In this document: piece after piece, positions 17,476-26,978 of the stretch | Numbering within the stretch: position 1 is the first letter of the stretch | How the letters are laid out: every line of letters starts with the position of its first letter | NCBI RefSeq assembly: GCF_004153195.1 | Contig: NZ_SEMC01000001.1 | Span: 186,001-250,000, forward strand | Origin: Sporolactobacillus sp. THM19-2 | GTDB lineage: Bacteria > Bacillota > Bacilli > Bacillales > Sporolactobacillaceae | Length of the DNA stretch: 64,000 bases | Direction of reading: 5' to 3' | The notes under the pieces: generated by a model | What the model was told of the DNA's origin: nothing | Database searches by the model: none | What the model saw: only the letters and a program-made list of their open reading frames with translations | Translations under genes and position numbers: made by a program

Positions 17476-18675
17476 GTGATTTACGATTTTTTAATTATCC
17501 GATTTGGGGAGATTGCTTTAAAAGGGAAAAATAAGAAAAGATTTGTTCTCAGGCTTGAAGATGATGTACGGGATAAATTGAGCCGTTTCCCGAAAGCGGA
17601 TATTAAAAGGCATTTTGATGATATAGAAATACAATTGAATGGTGAGGATGCCGGACGGATCCTGCCGATCCTTCAGAAAATTTTCGGAATCCAGAACATA
17701 TCTTCAGCTATTAAAGTAGATAATAATCTGGAAGCAATGAAAAAGGGTGTACTTCGGATAGCAAATGAGGAGACATCAGCGCGTACATTTAAGATTGCTG
17801 CACGGAGAAAGGATAAAAGATTTCCAATTCATGGCAGTGAGCTGAACCAGGAGCTTGGCTCTTTCGTATTAAAAAATTGCGACAGGATGACCGTTGATGT
17901 ACATCATCCGGATCTGACACTGAGAGTTGAAGTCGGGTATCATGAAACACGGATTTACGGACATGAGTATGAAGGTGCCGGCGGTCTGCCGGTCGGCACC
18001 AGCGGGAAAGTGCTGCTGCTGCTCTCAGGAGGTATTGACAGTCCTGTTGCCGGATATCTGCTTGCCAGACGCGGTGCATCCATTGAAGCCATCTATTTTC
18101 AGAGCCCGCCTTACACAAGCGACCGTGCGAAACAGAAGGTTATCGATCTGTCGAAGAAAATCCAGTCTTTTGGAGGCACATTCAGACTGCATCTTGTGCC
18201 TTTTACTCATGCCCAGATCGCAATCCGGGACACGGTTCCCGAGGATTACCGGATTACCATTATGCGCCGGATGATGTTCCGTATTGCTGAAAAGGCAGCA
18301 GACCGCTTCGGCTGTCTGGCTCTTTCGACAGGGGAAAGCCTGGGTCAGGTGGCAAGTCAGACACTGGAGAGTATGAACACCATTAATCAGGTGACTGCAT
18401 TGCCTGTCCTCAGGCCGCTCATAGCGATGGATAAGATTGATATTGCCCGGATCGCGAAACAAATTGATACTTATGACATATCGATCCGTCCCTATGAAGA
18501 CTGCTGTACCCTTTTTCTTCCGAAAGCACCAAAAACACGTCCGGACCGGATCCATGCGGCCCGTTTTGAAAAATACCTTGGAGTGGATCAGCTGGTACAG
18601 GAAGCAGTCGGCGGAATCGAAACACTGACGATCACTCAGGATGAAACAGAGGATGCGTTCAGCGGCTTACTCTGA
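17476..18675 (+). CDS. thiI: tRNA 4-thiouridine synthetase / thiamine thiazole sulfurtransferase ThiI
   Basis: A 399-residue protein with a ferredoxin-like N-terminal domain, THUMP RNA-binding domain (about 60-165) and PP-loop ATPase domain with LLLLSGGIDSPVAGYLL (about 178-194), which adenylates U8 of tRNA. The C-terminal rhodanese domain of E. coli ThiI is absent, as in Bacillus. The frame is open from a GTG at 17467, but that codon lies within the GAGGTGA ribosome site; the GTG at 17476 (MIYDFLIIRFGE) is the likely start. It is translationally coupled to nifZ. Confidence 0.95.
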   Translation: MIYDFLIIRFGEIALKGKNKKRFVLRLEDDVRDKLSRFPKADIKRHFDDIEIQLNGEDAGRILPILQKIFGIQNISSAIKVDNNLEAMKKGVLRIANEETSARTFKIAARRKDKRFPIHGSELNQELGSFVLKNCDRMTVDVHHPDLTLRVEVGYHETRIYGHEYEGAGGLPVGTSGKVLLLLSGGIDSPVAGYLLARRGASIEAIYFQSPPYTSDRAKQKVIDLSKKIQSFGGTFRLHLVPFTHAQIAIRDTVPEDYRITIMRRMMFRIAEKAADRFGCLALSTGESLGQVASQTLESMNTINQVTALPVLRPLIAMDKIDIARIAKQIDTYDISIRPYEDCCTLFLPKAPKTRPDRIHAARFEKYLGVDQLVQEAVGGIETLTITQDETEDAFSGLL

Positions 18676-18697
18676 TCTATAGACGAACGATACAAAT

Positions 18698-18721
18698 GCA
18701 GAAATTACCAGATGTTTCTGC
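18698..18721 (+). terminator. Weak hairpin after thiI
   Basis: GCAGAAA (18698-18704) pairs with TTTCTGC (18715-18721) around a 10-base loop, 23 bases after the thiI stop. There is no T-run, so it is at best a partial terminator. Confidence 0.35.
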
Positions 18722-18751
18722 GCATCAGGTTATCACCTCCCGCTCATAATA
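18722..18751 (+). promoter_or_regulatory. Candidate sigma-G promoter of sspA
   Basis: GCATC (18722-18726), 18 bases, CATAATA (18745-18751) resembles the forespore sigma-G consensus (GYATR and CATNNTA). The start of transcription would fall close to the ribosome site, which is unusually short, so another start upstream remains possible. SspA genes are sigma-G targets in Bacillus. Confidence 0.4.
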
Positions 18752-18772
18752 AGGGCTAAGGAGGTGAGAAAC

Positions 18773-18955
18773 ATGGCTGAAAACAATCAACTTCTCGTTC
18801 CGGGTGCTGAACAGGCGCTCGAACAGATGAAAACTGAAATTGCTTCGGAGTTTGGTGTCCACCTTGGACCGGATACGACTTCACGTGCCAATGGTTCTGT
18901 TGGTGGTGAAATTACGAAGCGCCTGGTTGCCACTGCACTGGGGAGTAAGTTTTAA
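18773..18955 (+). CDS. sspA: Alpha/beta-type small acid-soluble spore protein
   Basis: A 60-residue DNA-binding protein that coats and protects spore DNA. The germination-protease cleavage site is seen in TEIASEFGV (about 19-27). The conserved second half reads [19 protein letters not shown] (about 34-52). It matches SspA/SspB of Bacillus and lies directly after thiI as in B. subtilis. AAGGAGGTGA precedes the ATG. This is the clearest sign that the organism forms endospores. Confidence 0.97.
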   Translation: MAENNQLLVPGAEQALEQMKTEIASEFGVHLGPDTTSRANGSVGGEITKRLVATALGSKF

Positions 18956-18971
18956 TGACGGATTATTTTAG

Positions 18972-18996
18972 AAGGGCGGCATAGCCGCCCTTTTTG
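18972..18996 (+). terminator. sspA terminator
   Basis: A perfect 9-bp stem AAGGGCGGC/GCCGCCCTT (18972-18980 with 18984-18992) runs into TTTTT, 16 bases after the stop codon. Confidence 0.92.
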
Positions 18997-19080
18997 TCGT
19001 ATCAGGACAGTGACGAGCTCATTGCGATGTGGGGAACCCCTTGTGTAAGAAGGGATGATAAGGAATTCCCCCAAAACTGG

Positions 19081-19455
19081 GGCAAATCTGAAGTCGCAGG
19101 GTCAAAAATTTACCCCCATATGAAAAATACGAAAGGGAGGAGAGTACCTGGTGTCCACTCTTGTCGGTTGGGGGATCAGGTTTGCGCATGATCAGATGAA
19201 TAGGCGGAAAAATTTCGCTTACTTAAGTCATTCAATTTAGAAATAACTAAAATAGACGGAGAGATTCCGCCTATTAACTCAGAAAACGGGAAATGGAGCT
19301 TTTTGCCTGGCATAATCGGAAAAATTTCGCTTATATACCCCCCGAAAAGATTTCCGTTCTGCCCCTAACCGGAAAATATCCGCTTATTTTACTTTTTGCT
19401 CTCAGGACAAAACATCTTATGACAAGTAAGTGAGATGAAAGCCCTGCCAGATGGG
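19081..19455 (+). repeat. Dispersed ~400-bp hairpin-rich repeat, copy 2
   Basis: The second copy of the element at 7676-8097, same orientation, sharing among others GGCAAATCTGAAGTCG, GGCATAATCGGAAAA and the four CGGAAAAAT-TTCCGCTTA-type palindromes, with scattered substitutions and small deletions. It fills most of the gap between sspA and the histidine operon. The rest of that gap (18997-19080 and 19456-19510) shows nothing recognisable. Confidence 0.85.
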
Positions 19456-19510
19456 AGATGGCCTGTGGCGACTTTGAAAAGGATCATAAACCGCTGGTGA
19501 CGGATTCCCC

Positions 19511-19539
19511 TTGACGGATGAGGGTTAATCCTTTAAAAT
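19511..19539 (+). promoter_or_regulatory. his operon sigma-A promoter
   Basis: TTGACG (19511-19516), 17-base spacer, TAAAAT (19534-19539). The transcript would start near 19546. A 7-bp inverted repeat TACTTTA/TAAAGTA (19550-19556 with 19571-19577) lies over the start region and may be an operator. The leader of about 75 bases is too short for a T-box. Confidence 0.75.
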
Positions 19540-19623
19540 ACAGTTTACATACTTTATCGTACTAGTGAATTAAAGTAATGAGAAAATCACAGAAAAAGAT
19601 GGCTGCCATGAAGGAGAAACCCA

Positions 19624-20826
19624 ATGACACAACCTTATATGTTTGAAAAACCGTTAGGATTGAGAGATATATTGCCGTCTGCCGAGCGGGCTATTGCCAG
19701 ACTGGAGAAAGTCTTCAGAGAGGAACTGACCAGATGGGGATACGACTTTATTCAGACGCCGGCACTCGAGTATGCAGAAACGATTGGAAGAGCATCTGCC
19801 ATCGCCGACAGCAGATTATTTAAATTTTTGGACGCAGAAGGGCATCCTGTCGTTCTGCGTCCGGATATGACCACACCTATAGCGAGAATCGCTGCGTCAA
19901 GTCTAAGTCACGAACCGCTGCCGCTGAGGCTCGCTTATACGGCCGCTCTGTACCGCAGTCAGAGGCGGGAAGGGGGCCATCCAAGCGAATTTGAGCAGGC
20001 CGGTGCCGAACTGATCGGTGACGCCACACCTTATGCCGATGTTGAAATGATCTCGCTGATGCTCGCCTTGCTTCAGAAGACAGGCTTGAAATCGATTCGG
20101 CTGGTCATTGGACATGTCGGGTTTGTTAATGCTTTTTTCTACGATATGGTAAAGGATAAGGAAATTGCCGGTCATCTGAGAAATCTGCTTTATAATAAGA
20201 ACGATGTGGGCTTCCATAAATTGATTCATACCCTTGACCTGAACCAGTCAGATGCCGGCAAGCTGCACACGTTTATCGATTCAAGACGAATGAATAACAG
20301 CGAGACACTGGAATTCCTGAAAACACTCGCAGACAGTTCTTCAAGCCCCGTTCATTCATACTACCGGAATATCGTTGAATTGATCGAATTGCTCAAAATT
20401 GATCAGCTTGAAGACGTCATAGACCTGGATATTACCCTTGTCCCTCATCTGAATTACTATACGGGATTCGTCTTTCAGGGATTCGGCGGAGGTCTTGGAT
20501 TTCCGGTCGCAAGCGGCGGACGCTACGATGGATTACTTGCCCAGTTCAGGCGCCCCGCCCCTGCGACGGGATTCGGCATTCGCATGGACCGGCTGATGAG
20601 TGCTGTCGGATCAGGAAAACTGCATGTTGAAAGCCGGAAGGAAGCCGTGATTTATGACCGTGAACATGCAAAAGAAGCCCTGCGCTATGCCGCAAAGGAA
20701 CGGGAAAAGGGACGTGCCGTTGTTTTGCAGTATAGGGACGGGATCGGCAGCCTTGAAGCTTATTCAAAACAATTTGTGACAATCAGACGATTTTTATCAA
20801 CAGAAGGAACGGAGACGGGACGATGA
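19624..20826 (+). CDS. hisZ: ATP phosphoribosyltransferase regulatory subunit
   Basis: A 400-residue paralogue of histidyl-tRNA synthetase that lacks aminoacylation and forms an octamer with short HisG, giving histidine feedback control of the first pathway step. The class II synthetase fold shows in [17 protein letters not shown], in motif 2 ([18 protein letters not shown], about 100-117) and in [11 protein letters not shown] (about 299-309). AAGGAG precedes the ATG. It is first in the operon and overlaps hisG by four bases. Confidence 0.95.
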   Translation: MTQPYMFEKPLGLRDILPSAERAIARLEKVFREELTRWGYDFIQTPALEYAETIGRASAIADSRLFKFLDAEGHPVVLRPDMTTPIARIAASSLSHEPLPLRLAYTAALYRSQRREGGHPSEFEQAGAELIGDATPYADVEMISLMLALLQKTGLKSIRLVIGHVGFVNAFFYDMVKDKEIAGHLRNLLYNKNDVGFHKLIHTLDLNQSDAGKLHTFIDSRRMNNSETLEFLKTLADSSSSPVHSYYRNIVELIELLKIDQLEDVIDLDITLVPHLNYYTGFVFQGFGGGLGFPVASGGRYDGLLAQFRRPAPATGFGIRMDRLMSAVGSGKLHVESRKEAVIYDREHAKEALRYAAKEREKGRAVVLQYRDGIGSLEAYSKQFVTIRRFLSTEGTETGR

Positions 20827-21473
20827 ATGATTCACTGATTACAGTAGCCATGCCGAAAGGCCGGATATTCGGGGATGCGTGCCGGCTTTTGACCAGGGCC
20901 GGATTTGATCTTCCTGAAAGTTTTGAACTGGAGCGTAAATTAATCATTGATCTTAAGTCTGAGCCATTCCGGTTTATTCTGGCTAAACCGGTCGATGTAC
21001 CGACTTATGTTGAATACGGAGCTGCGGATATCGGTATTGCGGGAAAAGACGTCCTGCTTGAAAGCGGGCGTGATGTGTACGAGATGGTAGATCTCGGCAT
21101 CAGTAAATGTCACATGGCCGTAGCCGGATTGCCGGGTCACCGGACTAGTCAGCCCTATCTCAAAATTGCGACTAAATATCCGAATATTGCTTCGGATTAT
21201 TATCGAAGAAGAGGGGAACAGATTGATCTGATCGCTCTGAATGGATCGATCGAACTCGCCCCGATTGTCGGTCTGGCAGATGCTATTGTAGATATTGTAT
21301 CAACCGGGAAAACGCTCAGAGATAATGGTCTGGTGGAATTTGACAGACTGATAGAGATCAGTTCAAGACTGATCGTGAATCCGGTCAGCTATCGACTGAA
21401 GAAAGCAACAATAGACAGGATTATTGAGAAAATGATTCAGGCTACGGAGGCGACTGAAGTTGGAATGGATTAA
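20823..21473 (+). CDS. hisG: ATP phosphoribosyltransferase, short catalytic form
   Basis: A 216-residue enzyme joining ATP and PRPP, the committed step of histidine synthesis. [11 protein letters not shown] opens the protein, and [13 protein letters not shown] (about 64-76) and [14 protein letters not shown] (about 157-170, PRPP-binding) are typical. The C-terminal regulatory domain of the long form is absent, in accord with hisZ being present. It overlaps hisD by 14 bases. Confidence 0.96.
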   Translation: MNDSLITVAMPKGRIFGDACRLLTRAGFDLPESFELERKLIIDLKSEPFRFILAKPVDVPTYVEYGAADIGIAGKDVLLESGRDVYEMVDLGISKCHMAVAGLPGHRTSQPYLKIATKYPNIASDYYRRRGEQIDLIALNGSIELAPIVGLADAIVDIVSTGKTLRDNGLVEFDRLIEISSRLIVNPVSYRLKKATIDRIIEKMIQATEATEVGMD

Positions 21474-22743
21474 AAACGGTCATCTTGATTTTCTGAAAAA
21501 AAGGAAAGTCGAAGCAAAAGAAGAAGCACGGAAGTCTGTCCAGGCCATCATCGAAGAAGTCAGGGAAAACGGCGATGAAGCGCTCCGTTCACTGACCAGA
21601 AAATTTGATGGAGTAGACAGAAAAGATCTGCAGGTTCATATTGATGAAGCGGATGAGGCGGCATCACGAGTTTCTGAAAAGGTACGTCAGGCCATCCGTG
21701 AGGCGGCGGGGAATATCCGTGCGTTCCATGAAAAGCATAAACCGGAATCATGGACTGAGACCGTTTCTGACCAGGTCAGACTGGGCCAGAAAGTCACGCC
21801 GCTCGATTCTGTCGGTGTTTATGTACCGGGAGGAACCGCCTGCTACCCTTCATCTGTTCTGATGGGGGCGATTCCCGCACTGGTCGCCGGCGTTCCGCGT
21901 GTGGTTCTGATGTCACCTCCTCAGAAGAATGGGCTGATTGCCGATGGTGTCCTTGCTGCTGCACGCGAAATTGGTATAACGGAGATTTACCAGGCAGGCG
22001 GGGCGCAGGCTATTGCAGCACTGGCTTACGGAACGGAAACCATCCGACCTGTGGATAAAATTGTCGGTCCGGGAAACCTTTACGTCATGCTGGCCAAGAA
22101 AGAGGTTTTTGGTGATGTTGCCATTGACAGTCTGGCTGGACCCAGTGAAATCGCCGTTATCGCCGATCAGACAGCGCATCCCGAGTGGGTGGCAGCTGAT
22201 CTGCTCTCCCAGGCGGAACATGATAAAATGTCCATGCCCGTCCTTGTGACGACCTCTCAGGAATTTGGTGAAAAGGTGGACAGGGAAGTTGAACGGCAGC
22301 TTGCGGAATTGCCACGGAAAGAAATAGCGGAACCGGCTGTTGAATCTGTGGGTAAAATCATTCTAGTAAATGATCTGAAGAAAGCTGCCGAAGCTGTGAA
22401 TCAGATCGCTCCTGAGCATTTGGAGCTTGCCGTAGCAGATCCTGATGCCCTGCTTCCCCGGATTCGCCATGCGGGTGCGATCTTTCTTGGTCACTACAGT
22501 TCCGAACCGGTCGGTGACTATTTCGCCGGGCCCAACCATATCATTCCGACAAATGGCGCTGCCCGCTACGCTTCTCCCCTGAGTGTTGAGAGCTTTGTAA
22601 AAAGGTCAAGCCTGATCCGCTATACGGAAGAAGCGCTCCGCAGGAATGGGGCTGCTATTGCCGTTCTGGCGCGGTATGAAGGTCTTGAAGGACACGCCCG
22701 GGCGGTGGAAAAACGGTTGAAAGGAGCAACAGTTCATGACTGA
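21460..22743 (+). CDS. hisD: Histidinol dehydrogenase
   Basis: A 427-residue zinc enzyme that oxidises histidinol to histidine in two NAD-dependent steps. [16 protein letters not shown] (about 122-137), [23 protein letters not shown] and the signature ending in the zinc/catalytic region (LLSQAEHDK, about 247-255; APEHLEL, about 321-327) are intact. The start is TTG with a GGAGGCGA site and lies inside the end of hisG. It overlaps hisB by eight bases. Confidence 0.96.
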   Translation: MEWIKNGHLDFLKKRKVEAKEEARKSVQAIIEEVRENGDEALRSLTRKFDGVDRKDLQVHIDEADEAASRVSEKVRQAIREAAGNIRAFHEKHKPESWTETVSDQVRLGQKVTPLDSVGVYVPGGTACYPSSVLMGAIPALVAGVPRVVLMSPPQKNGLIADGVLAAAREIGITEIYQAGGAQAIAALAYGTETIRPVDKIVGPGNLYVMLAKKEVFGDVAIDSLAGPSEIAVIADQTAHPEWVAADLLSQAEHDKMSMPVLVTTSQEFGEKVDREVERQLAELPRKEIAEPAVESVGKIILVNDLKKAAEAVNQIAPEHLELAVADPDALLPRIRHAGAIFLGHYSSEPVGDYFAGPNHIIPTNGAARYASPLSVESFVKRSSLIRYTEEALRRNGAAIAVLARYEGLEGHARAVEKRLKGATVHD

Positions 22744-23329
22744 ACGAACCGGTTTCATTGAAAGAAATACATTTGAAACGCAGATCAAACTTCGCTTTTC
22801 CCTTGATGGAGATGGCGCCTCGCAGCTGGTGACCGGTGTGCCGTTTCTGACACATATGCTCACACTTTTTACAAAACATGGACTTTTTAACCTGAAGATA
22901 GATGCCACTGGCGACACGGATGTCGACGATCATCATACAACCGAGGATATAGCCATCTGCCTTGGGAGAGCGATTCATCAGGCTGCCGGTGACAAAAAAG
23001 GGATAAATCGTTACGGGTATGCAATTGTACCGATGGATGAGTCACTCTCTGAAGTGGTCATTGATCTGAGTGACCGGCCTTATTTTGTCTTTCACGGGTC
23101 CATTCCTGCTCAGAAGGTCGGTACTTTTGATACAGAACTGGTGACTGAATTTCTGGATAAGCTTGCCACCGAAGCGCGGATGAACCTTCACGTCACCGTT
23201 CGATATGGCGAAAATTCTCATCATATTATTGAATCTGTTTTCAAGGCACTGGGACGCGCCCTTGACGCGGCTACCCGACAAAATCCGAGGATTCAAGGGG
23301 TCCTGTCAACGAAAGGAACGTTGGGATGA
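22736..23329 (+). CDS. hisB: Imidazoleglycerol-phosphate dehydratase
   Basis: A 197-residue manganese-dependent dehydratase (monofunctional, without the phosphatase domain of E. coli HisB). The duplicated metal-binding motifs are present as DVDDHHTTEDIAICLG (about 61-76) and ENSHHIIESVFKALGRAL (about 161-178). The gene overlaps its neighbours on both sides, indicating tight coupling. Confidence 0.96.
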   Translation: MTERTGFIERNTFETQIKLRFSLDGDGASQLVTGVPFLTHMLTLFTKHGLFNLKIDATGDTDVDDHHTTEDIAICLGRAIHQAAGDKKGINRYGYAIVPMDESLSEVVIDLSDRPYFVFHGSIPAQKVGTFDTELVTEFLDKLATEARMNLHVTVRYGENSHHIIESVFKALGRALDAATRQNPRIQGVLSTKGTLG

Positions 23330-23982
23330 TCGGAATAGTTGATTATGGAATGGGTAATTTGTACAGTCTCGGCCAGGCACTGAAACGGATTGGCACACCA
23401 TTTTTCATCAGTGACAATGAGCAAAAGCTGGAAGAAGCAGACGGCCTGATCCTGCCGGGCGTCGGTGCATTCAAAGATGCCATGGCGCTGCTGAATCGAA
23501 AGAGGCTGACGCCTTTCTTACAGGATGTGGCACAGAGGAAACCGCTTCTTGGCATCTGTCTCGGCATGCAGCTTCTCTTCGAAGAGAGCGAAGAAGGCGG
23601 AACCCACAAAGGACTCGGACTGCTCCCGGGACGAGTGGTGCGCTTCAGCGGAATGGACGAGGGTCTCCGTTATAAAGTGCCGCATATGGGGTGGAACACA
23701 CTCAGCTTTAAGCAGCCGGAATCGCCGCTTCTTCACGGTCTGAGTGAGGATTACGCCTATTTTGTACACTCGTATTATGCGGTGACTGATGCGCCCGTCC
23801 TGATTGCCGTAACGTCCTATCATGTGGATGTTCCTGCCATCGTTGGACACGGATTCGTTTCCGGCACCCAGTTCCATCCGGAAAAAAGCGGGGCATTCGG
23901 TCAGACTTTGTTGAAAAATTATCTTCAGTTTGTTCAGCATTCAGTCTCTGCTCAGAAACGTCTCAGCCGGGAGGGAATCTGA
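23326..23982 (+). CDS. hisH: Imidazole glycerol phosphate synthase, glutaminase subunit
   Basis: A 218-residue class I glutamine amidotransferase that supplies ammonia to HisF. The nucleophile cysteine sits in GICLGMQLLFE (about 81-91). The histidine and glutamate of the triad are in GTQFHPEKSG (about 184-193). Stop and hisA start share one base. Confidence 0.96.
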   Translation: MIGIVDYGMGNLYSLGQALKRIGTPFFISDNEQKLEEADGLILPGVGAFKDAMALLNRKRLTPFLQDVAQRKPLLGICLGMQLLFEESEEGGTHKGLGLLPGRVVRFSGMDEGLRYKVPHMGWNTLSFKQPESPLLHGLSEDYAYFVHSYYAVTDAPVLIAVTSYHVDVPAIVGHGFVSGTQFHPEKSGAFGQTLLKNYLQFVQHSVSAQKRLSREGI

Positions 23983-24740
23983 TGTTTACGGTTTATCCTG
24001 CTATTGACCTGCTGGGCGGGAAATGTGTCCGTCTCTTTCAGGGGGATTATAAGCAGTCTACTGTTTTTGATGATTCACCTGTATCCGTTGCGCGTTCCTT
24101 TTATAACCAGGGGGCGAAGTGGCTGCATGTTGTGGACCTGGACGGTGCCAAAGCGGGTCATCCGGTCAATCGGGAAGTGATCGCTCAGATTGCAGCACAG
24201 GTACCGGTTCATATTGAGACAGGCGGCGGGATCCGTTCTATGGCGTGTGTTTCCTGGTACCTGGAACATGGAATCCGCCGTGTGATTCTTGGCAGCTCCG
24301 CGATTTCAGATCCTGCTTTCACCAGACAGGCATTAAAACAGTACCCCGGAAAGGTGGCTGTCGGACTCGATGTCAGACAGGGGAAAATAGCGGTTAACGG
24401 GTGGCTCCAGGTTTCCGATATACGTGCGGCGGACCTGGCAAAAAAGCTGATCGAATACGGGGCCACTCATTTCATTTATACCGATATTTCCCGGGACGGT
24501 GCGATGCAGGGCGCAAACATAGAAGGGGCTGCACGGCTGGCAGAAGAAATCGGGCGTCCGGTTGTTCTGTCCGGAGGGGTGTCATCTCTTGATGAAATCA
24601 AAGAAATTCTGAAAAAACGGAACGGAGAAATCAGCGGAGCAATCATCGGCAAAGCGCTTTATACGAAACAGATTTCTATTCCGGACGTGGTAAGGTTGGT
24701 GACAGCAGATGCTGGCAAAACGGATTATCCCCTGTCTTGA
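23982..24740 (+). CDS. hisA: Phosphoribosylformimino-5-aminoimidazole carboxamide ribotide isomerase
   Basis: A 252-residue TIM barrel performing the Amadori rearrangement of ProFAR. The first catalytic aspartate is in [18 protein letters not shown] (D8) and the second in the half-barrel repeat IYTDISRDG (about 165-173). GGGIRS (about 82-87) and SGGVSS (about 202-207) bind phosphate. Its 3' end overlaps hisF by 32 bases. Confidence 0.95.
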   Translation: MFTVYPAIDLLGGKCVRLFQGDYKQSTVFDDSPVSVARSFYNQGAKWLHVVDLDGAKAGHPVNREVIAQIAAQVPVHIETGGGIRSMACVSWYLEHGIRRVILGSSAISDPAFTRQALKQYPGKVAVGLDVRQGKIAVNGWLQVSDIRAADLAKKLIEYGATHFIYTDISRDGAMQGANIEGAARLAEEIGRPVVLSGGVSSLDEIKEILKKRNGEISGAIIGKALYTKQISIPDVVRLVTADAGKTDYPLS

Positions 24741-25467
24741 TGTCAAGGACGGGCGCGTTGTCAAAGGGACACAGTTTATTCACCTCCGTGACGCAGGTGA
24801 TCCCGTTGAACTGGCGATGTATTACAACCGCGAAGGAGCAGATGAACTGGTTTTCCTGGACATAACGGCATCGAATGAAAAGCGCCACACGATGATTGAT
24901 GTAGTCAAAGCTGTTGCAGCCCGGCTCGCCATTCCGTTTACTGTTGGCGGCGGGATCCATTCACTGGAAAATATAAAGGAACTGCTGCGGGCCGGGGCGG
25001 ATAAAGTGTCGCTGAACAGTGCGGCGGTGGCACGCCCTGAACTGATTACAGCAGGTGCTGATTTTTTCGGGTGCCAATGCATTGTCTGTGCGATTGATGC
25101 CAGATGGGATCCTGAATTAGACATGTATCGGGTCTATACACATGGCGGAACACGAAAGACAGATCTTGATGCCATCGAATGGGCAAAAACGGCTGTTTCG
25201 CTTGGAGCAGGTGAGATCCTGTTGACCAGTATGGACTGTGACGGCAGAAAAAACGGCTTTGAACTGAACCTGACTCGTAATATCAGCGATGCGGTGGATG
25301 TACCGGTTATTGCTTCAGGAGGAGCAGGGAAAACGGCTGACTTTTATGATGTTTTTGCGAAGGGCAGGGCGGATGCAGCACTGGCCGCTTCCATTTTTCA
25401 CTATAAAGAAACGTCAATTAACAAGGTAAAGACGTTTTTAAAAGATAAAGGGGTTGTCATACGATGA
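24709..25467 (+). CDS. hisF: Imidazole glycerol phosphate synthase, cyclase subunit
   Basis: A 252-residue TIM barrel that joins PRFAR with ammonia from HisH to yield IGP and [18 protein letters not shown] (catalytic D near 11), [14 protein letters not shown] (catalytic D near 130-ish of the second half) and SGGAGK are conserved. The start lies 32 bases inside hisA, and the stop overlaps hisI by four bases. Confidence 0.96.
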   Translation: MLAKRIIPCLDVKDGRVVKGTQFIHLRDAGDPVELAMYYNREGADELVFLDITASNEKRHTMIDVVKAVAARLAIPFTVGGGIHSLENIKELLRAGADKVSLNSAAVARPELITAGADFFGCQCIVCAIDARWDPELDMYRVYTHGGTRKTDLDAIEWAKTAVSLGAGEILLTSMDCDGRKNGFELNLTRNISDAVDVPVIASGGAGKTADFYDVFAKGRADAALAASIFHYKETSINKVKTFLKDKGVVIR

Positions 25468-26135
25468 AAGCAGAAGATGTGACATTTAATGAAAATGGCC
25501 TGATACCGGCTATTGTGCAGGATGCCCAGAGTAAAGAGATTCTGATGCTTGCTTATATGAATAAAGAATCACTGGAAAAATCGTTGGAAACAGGAGAAAC
25601 CTGGTTCTTCAGCCGGTCAAGACAGAAACTTTGGCACAAAGGGGAGACCTCGGGAAATACACAGAAAATCATCGACTGGGGACGCGACTGTGACTCGGAT
25701 ACACTGCTTGTCAAGGTCATTCCGTCGGGTCCTGCCTGTCATACTGGCAGTTACAGCTGCTTCAAAATGGAAGAAAGCGACAAAAAAGAGGCGACAGAGA
25801 GTGGAAATGATCGCTATGGCATACTCGCGGAACTGGAACATGTCATCGCCGAACGAGAAGCGGAACGGCCGGAAGGTACATATACAACCTATTTGTTTCA
25901 TGAAGGCATTGATAAAATACTGAAAAAAATCGGAGAAGAAACGTCTGAAGTCATCATTGCGGCAAAAAATCGCTCGGCTGCTGAACTGGAATGGGAAGTT
26001 TCAGATGTGATCTATCACACACTGGTGATGCTTCGTGAACAAGGTGTCGGTTTTGACCGTGTCCTCCACGTATTAGAGAAGCGTCACCGCGAAAAAAGTG
26101 AATTTCAGCGTGAAAAAGCAAAAAAACTCGATTGA
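25464..26135 (+). CDS. hisI: Bifunctional phosphoribosyl-AMP cyclohydrolase / phosphoribosyl-ATP pyrophosphatase
   Basis: A 223-residue fusion (HisIE). The cyclohydrolase domain (about 1-115) has [19 protein letters not shown] and the zinc/magnesium region [11 protein letters not shown] with the later CHTGSYSC. The pyrophosphatase domain (about 120-223, MazG-like helices) has [16 protein letters not shown] and the [15 protein letters not shown] stretch. It is the last gene of the operon. Histidinol-phosphate aminotransferase and phosphatase genes are not in this cluster. Confidence 0.95.
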   Translation: MKAEDVTFNENGLIPAIVQDAQSKEILMLAYMNKESLEKSLETGETWFFSRSRQKLWHKGETSGNTQKIIDWGRDCDSDTLLVKVIPSGPACHTGSYSCFKMEESDKKEATESGNDRYGILAELEHVIAEREAERPEGTYTTYLFHEGIDKILKKIGEETSEVIIAAKNRSAAELEWEVSDVIYHTLVMLREQGVGFDRVLHVLEKRHREKSEFQREKAKKLD

Positions 26136-26153
26136 AATAAGGATAAATAAGGC

Positions 26154-26194
26154 AAACCGGAATCCCGCCATCTGACAGGTTTCCGGTTTTTTGT
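26154..26194 (+). terminator. his operon terminator
   Basis: AAACCGGAA (26154-26162) pairs with TTCCGGTTT (26181-26189) and is followed by T residues, 18 bases after the hisI stop. Confidence 0.85.
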
Positions 26195-26216
26195 ACACTA
26201 TTCATGCCTGTAAACA

Positions 26217-26978
26217 TTAAGCTGTTTTATGTTTATAGGCGAGCATTGCGAAAAGATAGGCAACGATAAGGATTCCAAGACACCATGCGAGCGCAATCCA
26301 GATATCGTTACCAACAGGCTGCCGCGCGAGCAGAGAACGTATCGCATCGACGATGGAGGTCACCGGCTGGTGTTCGGCGAAGGCGCGGACCGGTCCGGGC
26401 ATGGATGAAGTAGGAACAAAGGCTGAACTGATAAACGGCAAAAAAATAAGCGGATAGGCGAAAGCACTTGCGCCGTCTGCCGATTTTGCCGTCAATCCGG
26501 GAATCACCGCGATCCAGGTCAGAGCCAGTGTCACCAGCGCGAGGATACCGGCCACGGCAAGCCATGAAGCTATCCCTGCTGATGAACGAAAGCCCATAAT
26601 CAGCGCTACAAGAATGATGATGACGACCGAAATCGCGTTGGAAACCATTGAGGTCAGCACATGCCCCCACAGCACGGAGGAACGCGCAATCGGCATCGAG
26701 TGGAACCGTTCAAAGATACCGCTCTGCATATCCATGAACAGGCGGAAAGCGGTATAGGCGATGCCGCTCGCAATCGCCATCAGCAGGACGCCGGGCAGCA
26801 GATAATTGACATAATTGTCCGTACTGACTTGAATCGCGCCGCCCAATACGTAGACGAACAGCAGCATCATCGCAATCGGAGTGATGCAGACCGTCATGAT
26901 CGTGTCCATGCTGCGGGTAATATGGCGCATTGAGCGCCCAAACATCACGATCAGGTCGCTGAAAAAGTATCTCTTCAT
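26217..26978 (-). CDS. ABC-2-type transporter permease (DrrB-like)
   Basis: A 253-residue membrane protein with six hydrophobic segments, of the daunorubicin-resistance permease type. LLPGVLLMAIASGIAYTAF and ERFHSMPIARSSVLWGH are characteristic, the second being the coupling region, and SSAFVPTSSMPGPVRAFAEHQPVT precedes the last helices. The frame opens at 27101, but AAAGGAGG just before the ATG at 26978 marks the start, which overlaps the stop of the ATPase gene by one base. It works with that ATPase to export a drug, lipid or peptide; the substrate is unknown. Confidence 0.9.
   Translation of the reverse strand: MKRYFFSDLIVMFGRSMRHITRSMDTIMTVCITPIAMMLLFVYVLGGAIQVSTDNYVNYLLPGVLLMAIASGIAYTAFRLFMDMQSGIFERFHSMPIARSSVLWGHVLTSMVSNAISVVIIILVALIMGFRSSAGIASWLAVAGILALVTLALTWIAVIPGLTAKSADGASAFAYPLIFLPFISSAFVPTSSMPGPVRAFAEHQPVTSIVDAIRSLLARQPVGNDIWIALAWCLGILIVAYLFAMLAYKHKTA

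Noticed and set aside
18994-19191. 65-codon open frame after sspA
   Set aside because: Begins in the terminator region and runs into repeat copy 2; no ribosome site.
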